DNA of 64,000 nucleotides from Dokdonella_A sp044227025. Its GTDB lineage: Bacteria; Pseudomonadota; Gammaproteobacteria; Xanthomonadales; Rhodanobacteraceae. Location of the stretch: positions 24,936 through 88,935 of the forward strand of contig NZ_JBGAFX010000008.1 in assembly GCF_044227025.1 (NCBI RefSeq), given 5' to 3'. A model generated the notes under the pieces. That model was not told the origin of the DNA and did not search any database. It saw nothing but the letters and a program-made list of their open reading frames with translations. The position numbers were made by a program, and so were the translations under genes. Shown here one piece after another: positions 48,974 to 56,256 of the stretch (position 1 is its first letter; each line of letters opens with the position of its first letter).

Positions 48974-49866
48974 TGACGCGTTTCATCGATGAACACCGGT
49001 CGATGTACGGGGTCGAGCCGATCTGCAGGGTATTGCCGATCGCCCCGTCGACGTATTACCTGCACGCGGGGCGCCGCGCCAATCCGACGAAGCGACCGGC
49101 GCGTCTACAACGCGACGCCGCGTTGCTGCCGCAGGTCAGGCGCGCGTGGGAAGAGAACCAGCAGGTGTACGGGGCGAGGAAGGTCTGGAAGCAGTTGCAA
49201 CGTGAGCGCTGGGTCGTGGCCCGTTGTACGGTTGAGCGGCTCATGCGAGAGCTGGGCATCGTCGGCGTGGTCCGTGGAAAGGCCGTTCGTACGACCAAGC
49301 CCGATCCCGGGCGCCCGTGCCCGCTGGATCGCGTGAATCGGCAGTTCAAGGCCGAGCGGCCCGATCAGCTATGGGTGAGCGACTACACCTTCGTCTCGAC
49401 GTGGCAAGGGTTCGCCTACGTGGCCTTCGTGATCGACGTCTATGCACGGCGCATCGTGGGCTGGAAGGTGTCCGCTGGCCAGCAAACGCAGTTCGTGCTG
49501 GACGCACTGGAACAGGCGCTGCATGCGCGAAGTCCGGCGAACCGACTGGTTCATCACAGCGATCGCGGTTCGCAATATGTATCGATCCGCTACACCGAAC
49601 GACTGGCCGAGGCAGGCATCGAACCATCGGTCGGCAGCGTGGGCGACAGCTACGACAATGCACTCGCCGAAACAATCAATGGCCTGTACAAGGCCGAAGT
49701 GGTGCACCGTCAGTCGTGGCGCAGCCGCGAGCAGATCGAACTGGCGACCTTACAGTGGGTCGACTGGTACAACCATCGCCGCCTGCTCGGCTCCATCGGA
49801 TACATTCCTCCAGCAGAAGCCGAAGAAAACTATTATCGTCAGCACGAGTCCGCCATCGAGGTGTGA
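48973..49866 (+). CDS. IS3-family transposase OrfB (DDE integrase domain)
   Basis: A 297-residue catalytic subunit. An HTH_21-like segment (FIDEHRSMYGVEPICRVL...YGARKVWKQL) is followed by the rve integrase core: Asp in WVSDYTFVST, Asp in HHSDRGSQY and Glu in DNALAETINGLYKAE complete the DDE triad. The frame stays open upstream of the ATG within orfA, as needed for a -1 frameshift fusion. It appears intact. Confidence 0.95.
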   Translation: MTRFIDEHRSMYGVEPICRVLPIAPSTYYLHAGRRANPTKRPARLQRDAALLPQVRRAWEENQQVYGARKVWKQLQRERWVVARCTVERLMRELGIVGVVRGKAVRTTKPDPGRPCPLDRVNRQFKAERPDQLWVSDYTFVSTWQGFAYVAFVIDVYARRIVGWKVSAGQQTQFVLDALEQALHARSPANRLVHHSDRGSQYVSIRYTERLAEAGIEPSVGSVGDSYDNALAETINGLYKAEVVHRQSWRSREQIELATLQWVDWYNHRRLLGSIGYIPPAEAEENYYRQHESAIEV

Positions 49867-49951
49867 CTCAAACCAAACAGCCTCCGGGATTTCCGGGGCG
49901 ATTCAAATTCCGCGTCGGCGTAATGTCCACACAAACTTGAGAGGAGGCTCT

Positions 49952-50767
49952 ATGGCTCGGCGCAAGGAGGGACTTCTCGATTCGCTAGCCTCATTGCCGT
50001 GGCCGGTAGGAATCGTCCTCGGCATCGTCATGTTCTTCGGTATCCGTTACGGCATAGGCTGGTACTTAACTGCGAGTGCATCGTCTCTTACGCAGGCGGT
50101 GGGGCGACAGTTCCTGTCCAACGGTGCGCTTACCCTCTTCGCAGGGATGCTGCTCGCGATCTGCTGGCTCGGGGCATTCTTCTCCTGGCTCGCACAACGC
50201 AAGCGCAGTCAGCTGCTCGACGCGCAGAGGGGTGTGGAAAGCCTGGGTGCGATGAGCTGGCGTCAGTTCGAAGGGCTCGTGGGCGAAGCCTTTCGTCGTC
50301 AAGGATATGCGGTCGAGCACACGGGCCTCGGCGGCACCGATGGGGGTGTGGACCTCGTTCTCCGCAAGGACGGCCGCCGCGAGCTGGTCCAGTGCAAGCA
50401 GTGGCGCAAGACGCAGGTTAATGTCGCCGTGGTGCGCGAGATGTGGGGTCTCGCCGCGCATCACCACGTCGACGCCGTCAAGATCGTGTGCGCGGGGAAC
50501 TTCACTACCGACGCAGAAGCGTTTGCCAGGGGCAAGCCGATCGAGCTCATCAATGGATCGCGTCTCGCCAGCCTCATTCGCGAAGTTCAGGTCACGCGCC
50601 CATCTCAGCCACACCGCACCGTCACCGCTACCGTGCCCAACTGCCCGACCTGCGCGGCCAGTATGGTCTTGCGGCGCAATCGAACCAATGGCGACTCATT
50701 CTGGGGATGCAGCACCTATCCTCGCTGCAAGGGCACGAGACAGATCGAAAAGGACCGGATGGATTGA
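49952..50767 (+). CDS. Membrane-anchored Mrr-like restriction endonuclease with C4 zinc ribbon
   Basis: A 271-residue protein. Two membrane helices (about 18-40 and 58-80) come first. The Mrr catalytic domain (100-213) has WRQFEGLVGEAFRRQGY (Glu107), GGTDGGVDLVL (Asp134) and VQCKQW (Gln147, Lys149), the D-QxK nuclease core. A topoisomerase-type C4 zinc ribbon follows (Cys231, 234, 253, 259). The layout fits a DNA-cleaving enzyme held at the membrane, as in some anti-plasmid or anti-phage proteins. GAGAGGAGG precedes the ATG. Confidence 0.88.
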   Translation: MARRKEGLLDSLASLPWPVGIVLGIVMFFGIRYGIGWYLTASASSLTQAVGRQFLSNGALTLFAGMLLAICWLGAFFSWLAQRKRSQLLDAQRGVESLGAMSWRQFEGLVGEAFRRQGYAVEHTGLGGTDGGVDLVLRKDGRRELVQCKQWRKTQVNVAVVREMWGLAAHHHVDAVKIVCAGNFTTDAEAFARGKPIELINGSRLASLIREVQVTRPSQPHRTVTATVPNCPTCAASMVLRRNRTNGDSFWGCSTYPRCKGTRQIEKDRMD

Positions 50768-50861
50768 AACGAATAGTTCCCGCGTCCCATTTTTTTGAGG
50801 GCGCGGCGTGGCCTATTGGTGAGTCAATCACAAGCAGACGCGAGACCACGAAAGGAACACA

Positions 50862-52421
50862 CTAAGAGACCGGCGGAGTCGCGGGATTGCCAGCATTCTC
50901 ATCGCGCTCTAGAGATTCAACCACGTCCTCAGCCGCGGGCATGACCGCGCCGCGACTTAAGGCAGCCCTCGCCGCTCTCTCTAGCGGATAGTCTGGCGCT
51001 TCGCGAACACCAACTGGCCGTCGCTGATCATCTACGCGCCAAAATTCGACTATTTCTATTCCTCGACGCCGAGGCTCCATGAATATAGAGAAATCGAGCG
51101 TATAGGCAACAAACCTTCCTTGGCGCCCCGAAGCAGCGGAAGTATTTTGCGAGATTACATGAATCAACTTGAAGTCCAAAAGTTGCAGGAGCAGCTCCTG
51201 TTGCTCAGGATGGCTACGCGAGTCCTCATGCCCCACAAGAAAGGCAGTCTTTCTTTTCTCTTTTAGACAGAACGTAATGAGATCAACAAAAACCTGCTCC
51301 AAAGCTTGCGCATCGTAGCCGGCTTCCTCCTGGATGTTCGCCAGTTTGCTCTTGTAGGAATGCATGGCAGCCGCTTTGTAGATGTACGTCGGCGTAAGCC
51401 GATCGGCTCTACCGTCTCTCACCGACATGTCGATAGCGCCCACAAGGATATTCAGAAAGTCACGGGGCACACCGCCCGACGCGAGCGTAATCGCGCGCGT
51501 AGCATCCCCATTAAATAGATCACTGGCGCTCACATTTCGATCAACAGAAGCAGCCATTTCCCCGAGCATTGCGTGAAGATACGTATTGGTGTCCTCAAAG
51601 TTCTCAAAGGTCTTGTCTAAGCTAATTTCCTCGACATCTTGGCCAATTTCCACTCCTATTGTTTGGCCTTCATGTATCCGAAGCGACGTCCGATGGCGAA
51701 TGGTTCCCACTTTCAAGTACGCGTCGGTGCCACGACAAAGGCGATGCAGGTAGTCGATCACGCGCGGTTGGAGATCTCTCTTAATGAGATAGAAATCATC
51801 CACGAGGATGTACACCCTTCCCCACTTCCCCTTCATAGAGGCACTAAGCGCTTCCTTATAGTCCTGGAGGTGTCGCTCAAGATGATCTAATTTCTTGCTC
51901 TTAAACGTCTTCGTTACCTCACTCTCGTGCTCAGCTGATGCTTCAATGTGTGTAGCTACAGCCGACGTCGCGCCCATCTTTGCTCTTTGGGCGGACTTTT
52001 CTTTATCTTTTCTACTCACATCGGCATCGTCTGGCTCGTCCAAAAGCCGACTCAGCTCCTTAATAGTCCTGCTCTGCTGATTTCCAAATAACCCAAACCA
52101 CTTGCCCTTGGCTTGCGGCAGCCGCTTGAAAATAGTTAATAGTATCCTGATCAGCACATCCGGGAATCCGAGTTTCTTTATTTCGTCTATCCCTACATAT
52201 ATGGCAAGGTATTCGCCATCACTTTCAGCCTGCCTCAGGAAATGAACTTGCAAGCATGATTTACCAGATCCACGCCGACCAAAGAGGATTTGATGCTGAG
52301 CGCTCGCAAATCGTTGAAGATTCCCGCCGAGATCTACGTAGATGGGATCATGATTCTCGCGAATCCGGAAGCTATCCCGAATCTGATTCTTGAGTGATTC
52401 AACTTCTAACGATTGAAGCAT
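50862..52421 (-). CDS. P-loop ATPase of unassigned family, lower GC than neighbours
   Basis: A 519-residue AAA/STAND-like ATPase. Walker A is GRRGSGKS (48-55); Walker B is VYILVDDFYLI (203-213); a possible sensor is VGTIRHRTSL (238-247). A charged linker (125-180) interrupts the core. The C-terminal half is helical with a winged-helix-like region. No nuclease, protease or TIR domain is seen. Base composition is clearly more AT-rich than the flanks, with codons rare elsewhere in the window, so it was probably acquired by transfer. The nearest named type may be Sll1717-like P-loop ATPases; this is unproven. Confidence 0.75.
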   Translation of the reverse strand: MLQSLEVESLKNQIRDSFRIRENHDPIYVDLGGNLQRFASAQHQILFGRRGSGKSCLQVHFLRQAESDGEYLAIYVGIDEIKKLGFPDVLIRILLTIFKRLPQAKGKWFGLFGNQQSRTIKELSRLLDEPDDADVSRKDKEKSAQRAKMGATSAVATHIEASAEHESEVTKTFKSKKLDHLERHLQDYKEALSASMKGKWGRVYILVDDFYLIKRDLQPRVIDYLHRLCRGTDAYLKVGTIRHRTSLRIHEGQTIGVEIGQDVEEISLDKTFENFEDTNTYLHAMLGEMAASVDRNVSASDLFNGDATRAITLASGGVPRDFLNILVGAIDMSVRDGRADRLTPTYIYKAAAMHSYKSKLANIQEEAGYDAQALEQVFVDLITFCLKEKRKTAFLVGHEDSRSHPEQQELLLQLLDFKLIHVISQNTSAASGRQGRFVAYTLDFSIFMEPRRRGIEIVEFWRVDDQRRPVGVREAPDYPLERAARAALSRGAVMPAAEDVVESLERDENAGNPATPPVS

Positions 52422-52510
52422 GTTTGCTTCTCCAAACTCTCTTCGATGTGTTTAAACTCGGACGGAAAGCTGAAGCACGCCCCGCGCCCTGCCTCACTAT
52501 GGGGTCAGGT

Positions 52511-52855
52511 TCAATTTGTGGCGTTCTGATCCTTGAACTGCGCCCTCACCTCCGGCGCCACCACATCCACTTGCCGCTTCCTCTGCAGGAACGCACGCTG
52601 CCCTTCCGGCAACTGGCAATTGCGTGACAGTGTCGTGGCGCCATCGGCGTGCTCCGCGGTCATGTCCTGGACGTTCACGACAACGGCGAGTGTGTCGCCG
52701 AGTGGCTGCAGTGCGACGCAGACCTGGTCGATCATCGCCATCGAACGGTATTGGCTGCCTTCGACCATGACGACGAATTTCTCGCGGCCGCGCCATAGCG
52801 CAGTGCGGCCGCCGGGCACGGCTTTCGCGGCCAGGCATGCGGCTTCGTGATCCAA
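52511..52855 (-). pseudogene. Duplicate 3' fragment of the second Mrr-like gene
   Basis: A 114-codon open stretch matches the last 114 residues of the gene at 53565-54725 at about 96 positions by eye (shared MVxGSQYRSMAMIDQVCVAL, GATTLSRNCQLPEGQRAFLQ). Similarity also covers about 15 bp past the stop and ends abruptly at the 5' side, where only a TTG could start. It lacks the nuclease domain and membrane helix. It is most likely a remnant of a tandem duplication or of a second, recombined copy. Confidence 0.8.
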
Positions 52856-52890
52856 GGGCCGGCTTCATCCGCGAGCCATCGTCCCGTCCC

Positions 52891-53451
52891 TCAGTCCATG
52901 TCCTCGACTTCTTCGCGCGCGTCGCGGCATCCGGCGCGCACGTCCTTGCTGGCCGCACCCCTCTCGATTGCGGCCAGCCTCGCCGCGAAGGGCTTCGACC
53001 CTCGATCGCTCATAAGGCTGCAAAGATCGACCATGATCTCCACGGAATCGGCGTCCGTGGCGGCCTGATTGCGCTCAAGCCATGATGTCGCGTCTTCCTG
53101 CAGCGACGGCGACATCGCACCTTCGCCCTCCCGCAGCGCCTCGATGCGGGCGCGGAGCTCGTTGGGTTCGGTAGGCAGCCTGGGTTCCGGAGTCGTGCCG
53201 GCCAGGGCTTCGGTGCAATGGACGCCCGACGTTTCGTGGTACGAGCACACAAAGTGTTTGCCGCGGCACTCGGCTTCCCAGGCGTGCATGCTTCCCATTG
53301 GGCCGGTTGCCGTTTCGTTGTAGATCGTGATCTCGTCGCTCGTGCACCCGATGGCGCCCGATGTGAAGCCGCGAGAAATTCGAGCATTCGTGCATCCGGC
53401 CACGAGCGTCACTGCCGCCAATAGCCCCGCAATCCGCGCTATCCTTTTCAT
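52891..53451 (-). CDS. Putative lipoprotein, unknown function
   Basis: A 186-residue protein with a lipoprotein signal: MKRIARIAGLLAAVTLVAGC, lipobox LVAGC with Cys20. The mature part has six further cysteines (for example IGCTSDEI, AECRGKHFVCSYHETSGVHC) that could form disulfides, then a helical C-terminus rich in Glu/Ala. No known family. It lies between the Mrr-like gene and that gene's duplicate fragment, so it may have been part of the duplicated unit or inserted there. Confidence 0.7.
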   Translation of the reverse strand: MKRIARIAGLLAAVTLVAGCTNARISRGFTSGAIGCTSDEITIYNETATGPMGSMHAWEAECRGKHFVCSYHETSGVHCTEALAGTTPEPRLPTEPNELRARIEALREGEGAMSPSLQEDATSWLERNQAATDADSVEIMVDLCSLMSDRGSKPFAARLAAIERGAASKDVRAGCRDAREEVEDMD

Positions 53452-53564
53452 GCCTTTCCCCTCTTGTGAACCGGCCTCGCGCCGGCGCTCTGGCGACCGC
53501 TAGTCGCCGCAAAAAATTTGACGATGTCGCTCTCTTTCTGGAAGGCGAGAAATAGGGGCCAGGT

Positions 53565-54725
53565 TCATTTGCTGGCCTGCTGATCCTTAAACCGCGCCCT
53601 CACCTCCGGCGGCACCACATCCACCTGCCGCTTCCTCTGCAGGAACGCGCGCTGCCCTTCCGGCAACTGGCAGTTGCGTGACAGCGTCGTGGCGCCGTCG
53701 GCATGCTGCGCGGTGACGTCCTGGACGTGGACGACGACGCCGAGGGTGTCGCCGAGCGGCTCCAGTGCGACGCAGACCTGGTCGATCATCGCCATCGAGC
53801 GGTATTGGCTGCCGTCGACCATGACGACGAAGTTCTCGCGGTCGAGCCACAGCGCGGTGCGCACGCCGGGCACGGCTTTCGCGGCCATGCGCGCGGCTTC
53901 GTGGTCGACGGGGCGCGTGACGTCGGGGACGCTGGCTTCGCGAAGGAACTGGCTGCTTGCCCGCATGATGGGTTGCGCAGCGGTGGTGAGGCGACCTGCG
54001 CGCGCTGGCACGGGCGACGCTGGCACGGGCGGCGCAGGCGGGACGACGCCATGGGTCGCGGCTGTTTGCGCGTCTACGGAAGCGCCGCGGACTGTCGCGG
54101 CGTGCGCGGCCTGCGTGGATGCGGAATCCACCGGTCGCGACGGAAGAAGCAGTACGAATCCCCACAGGACAGCGATGCCCGCCGCGGCGAGGATGACTGC
54201 GCTCCTGTCCTTGTCCGACGATCGGCGCGTGCGTCGGTTCGGCGCATTGGCACGGATCGCGTCCGACCAATCGTCGCGGGTGCCGGAATCCTTGAGCGTT
54301 TGCGCAGGAAGTTCCGCTTCGAGCGCGGCGAGGTCGATCCACTCGCGCACCGTCGCGCCGTCGACGAGCTGCAGGTTGAGTTGTCGGCTCGCGGCGGCCA
54401 GCGCGGCCTGGGTGAACTCGCCGCAGGTGACGAGCACGGCGCCGGTCGCGCCGTGGGTGACCATCACGCCGATGAGTTCATGCACCGCGTTGTGGGTGAC
54501 CTTGTACGCGTTCCAGCGCTTGCATTGCACGATGAAGTAGTCGTGGCCGCGACGGAGCTTGAGGTCGATACCGCCGTCGTAGGAGCGCCCGGTCGCATCG
54601 GCGCCGACGTGCTCGACCGACCAGCCTTGTGCGCGGTAGTGATCGGCGACCAGGGCCTCGAAGCGCGTGGGATCGACGCGCGACAATGCGTCGTCCCGGC
54701 GCGTGCGGTTGAATTTCAGTGGCAT
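53565..54725 (-). CDS. Mrr-like restriction endonuclease with central membrane helix and unique C-terminal domain
   Basis: A 386-residue protein. The N-terminal Mrr domain has FEALVADHYRAQGWSVEHVG (Glu23), SYDGGIDLKL (Asp54) and IVQCKRW (Gln67, Lys69), the D-QxK nuclease core. A membrane helix lies at about 176-195, followed by an Ala/Pro/Thr-rich linker (200-270). The C-terminal 114 residues form a compact domain of unknown fold, which is the part duplicated at 52511-52855. With the helix between them, the nuclease would be cytoplasmic and the C-terminal domain periplasmic. Confidence 0.85.
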   Translation of the reverse strand: MPLKFNRTRRDDALSRVDPTRFEALVADHYRAQGWSVEHVGADATGRSYDGGIDLKLRRGHDYFIVQCKRWNAYKVTHNAVHELIGVMVTHGATGAVLVTCGEFTQAALAAASRQLNLQLVDGATVREWIDLAALEAELPAQTLKDSGTRDDWSDAIRANAPNRRTRRSSDKDRSAVILAAAGIAVLWGFVLLLPSRPVDSASTQAAHAATVRGASVDAQTAATHGVVPPAPPVPASPVPARAGRLTTAAQPIMRASSQFLREASVPDVTRPVDHEAARMAAKAVPGVRTALWLDRENFVVMVDGSQYRSMAMIDQVCVALEPLGDTLGVVVHVQDVTAQHADGATTLSRNCQLPEGQRAFLQRKRQVDVVPPEVRARFKDQQASK

Positions 54726-54999
54726 GCGCGTGCCCGCACCTGCGTGCTGCGCGGCGCCACCGCTGCCGCGACAGCAAGTCGCGGGCTCCCTTCCGTCACC
54801 GTCTTCGCCCCCTGTGGCGTCGATGGTGCAGTAAGCAACAAAGGAACTCAGTATTCAACCCTGCCGCTTGTAAGAAATTTCCTACAAGGAGGTGCGTGCG
54901 CCCGCGTTGATCGCTCGCCCTTGGACATCCACGCACGCGCGTTTCGCCCGTTGGCGCGGGCATTCGGCGAGCCTCGCGTCCGTGTGTCGCTTGCCCAAA

Positions 55000-55449
55000 C
55001 TATCGGGTCGGAAGGTTGCCGCGCGCCCACTGCACGATCTGCTGCATGCCGATGGCGCCGGAATGGCGCGCAACCTCGCGGCCACCGGCGAACAGGATCA
55101 GGGTCGGAATGCTGCGGATCGCGAATCGACCCGCGAGTGCCGGCTCGGCTTCGGTGTCGACCTTGGCGAGTCGCAGCTGCGGTTCGAGGGTCGTCGCAGC
55201 GGCCGCGAACGCGGGCGCCATGCTCACGCACGGCCCGCACCACGGCGCCCAGAAGTCGACGAGCAGCGGCAGTTCGCCGCGCTGCGCATGCGCGTCGAAC
55301 GTCGCCGCCGTCAGCGAAACGGGCGCGCCCGTGAACAGCGCCTCGTGGCAGCGACCGCAGCGCGGTGCCTGCGCGAGACGATCGCGCGGCACGCGGTTCA
55401 TCGACGCGCAATGGGGACAGGGCAACAGCAACGACGGCACGGCACTCAT
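55000..55449 (-). CDS. trxC: Thioredoxin 2-like protein (TrxC type)
   Basis: A 149-residue thioredoxin with an N-terminal zinc ribbon: CPHC (Cys11, 14) and CGRC (Cys31, 34). The thioredoxin fold carries WAPWCGPC (Cys71, 74) and the cis-Pro in IRSIPTLILF. This layout is TrxC, a cytosolic oxidative-stress reductant. The 274-bp gap upstream of the neighbouring Mrr-like gene (54726-54999) holds no further gene. A long repeat region lies upstream of its start. Confidence 0.92.
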   Translation of the reverse strand: MSAVPSLLLPCPHCASMNRVPRDRLAQAPRCGRCHEALFTGAPVSLTAATFDAHAQRGELPLLVDFWAPWCGPCVSMAPAFAAAATTLEPQLRLAKVDTEAEPALAGRFAIRSIPTLILFAGGREVARHSGAIGMQQIVQWARGNLPTR

Positions 55450-55582
55450 GATTCACCTCGGCATTGCGGCCGAATGTGCGGGCGGCGCGGCGGATCGCAA
55501 GGCGTTGCCTGTTCCGGACACATTGGCCCTACCCTGTGCGCAGGCTGCAGCCTGCGGTCCAACGGCCGTCGCGCTGCGCTGG

Positions 55583-55632
55583 CGTTTCGACTCCGCTCGC
55601 TTCGCTCGCTGCGCTCAACGCGAACGGAGTTT
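55583..55632. repeat. CTTCGCTCGCTGCGCTCAAC-type intergenic repeat
   Basis: The segment GTTTCGACTCCGCTCGCTTC, then GCTCGCTGCGCTCAACGCG, is the inverse of the element at about 35338-35390. It is part of the 807-bp gene-free gap 55450-56256 between trxC and the kinase gene. Confidence 0.5.
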
Positions 55633-55734
55633 CGAGTCCGCCCGGAATGCTCGCTGCGCTCTGCCGCCTCTGCGTGTGCGGACCTGCATCGGCGCCATCG
55701 TGCACGCCGCACGGTGAACGGCTCCCGATCTCCT

Positions 55735-56117
55735 GCAGCAGCAGGAGCATCGCGACTTCCGTCGCTCCCACAGGAGCATCGATGGTCGCAGCCGGTAGGG
55801 CGGGTCGAGCGCAACGCGCGAGTCCCGCCGACTCGCAGCGACGGCACGCGCGTGCGCGTACCGCCCTACACGCTGCCCGTAAAGCATCGCGGCTTCCGCC
55901 GCTCCCACAGGAGCAGGAGCATCGCGGCTTCCGCCGCTCCCACACGAGCATCGATGGTCGCAGCCGGTAGGGCGGGTCGAGCGCAACGCGCGAGTCCCGC
56001 CGCCTCGCAGCGGCGGCACGCGCGTGCGCGTACCGCCCTACACGCTGCCCGTGGAGCATCGCGGCTTCCGCTGCTTCTACAGGAGCGGGAGCATCGCGGC
56101 TTCCGCCGCTCCCACAA
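55735..56117. repeat. Composite repeat: 172-bp tandem duplication of REP plus GTAGGGCGG elements
   Basis: GAGCATCGATGGTCGCAGCC occurs at 55774 and again at 55946, 172 bp apart. Each unit contains a GTAGGGCGGGTCGAGCGCAA...GTACCGCCCTAC palindrome (55795-55869 and 55967-56041) followed by AGCATCGCGGCTTCCGCCGC REP copies. A third partial REP ends near 56117. The copies differ at only a few bases, so duplication is recent. There is no coding evidence. Confidence 0.75.
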
Positions 56118-56131
56118 CGGCGCTATTGAAA

Positions 56132-56232
56132 GCCTCCCCCTTCAAGGGGGAGGTTGGAGGGGGATGGTGTTGGTACCGATGTCCATTGGAGCACCACCAT
56201 CCCCCTCCAACCCTCCCCTTGAAGGGGAAGGC
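56132..56232. repeat. 101-bp inverted repeat at the 3' end of the kinase-UspA gene
   Basis: The left arm starts GCCTCCCCCTTCAAGGGGGA, then GGTTGGAGGGGGATGGTG; the right arm reads CACCACCATCCCCCTCCAAC, then CCTCCCCTTGAAGGGGAAGGC. Each arm also contains its own CCCCTTGAAGGGG palindrome, so it can form a cruciform of nested hairpins. It ends 24 bp from the stop of the gene at 56257, on the minus strand, and may serve as its 3' mRNA structure. Confidence 0.7.
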
Positions 56233-56256
56233 AAAGGCGCTGCGTGACGGCAGGCG

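Larger units (their letters stand above)
48603..49905 (+). mobile_element. Complete IS3-family insertion sequence, 1,303 bp
   Basis: Terminal inverted repeats of 26 bp begin TGAATCGCCCCGG and continue to CCCGGAGGC; left (48603-48628) and right (49880-49905) differ at three central positions. Both ends are flanked by AAT (48600-48602 and 49906-49908), the 3-bp target duplication usual for IS3. Two overlapping reading frames encode the transposase. The intact ends, frames and duplication point to a recent insertion. It sits between the divergent HNH and Mrr-like genes. Confidence 0.95.
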
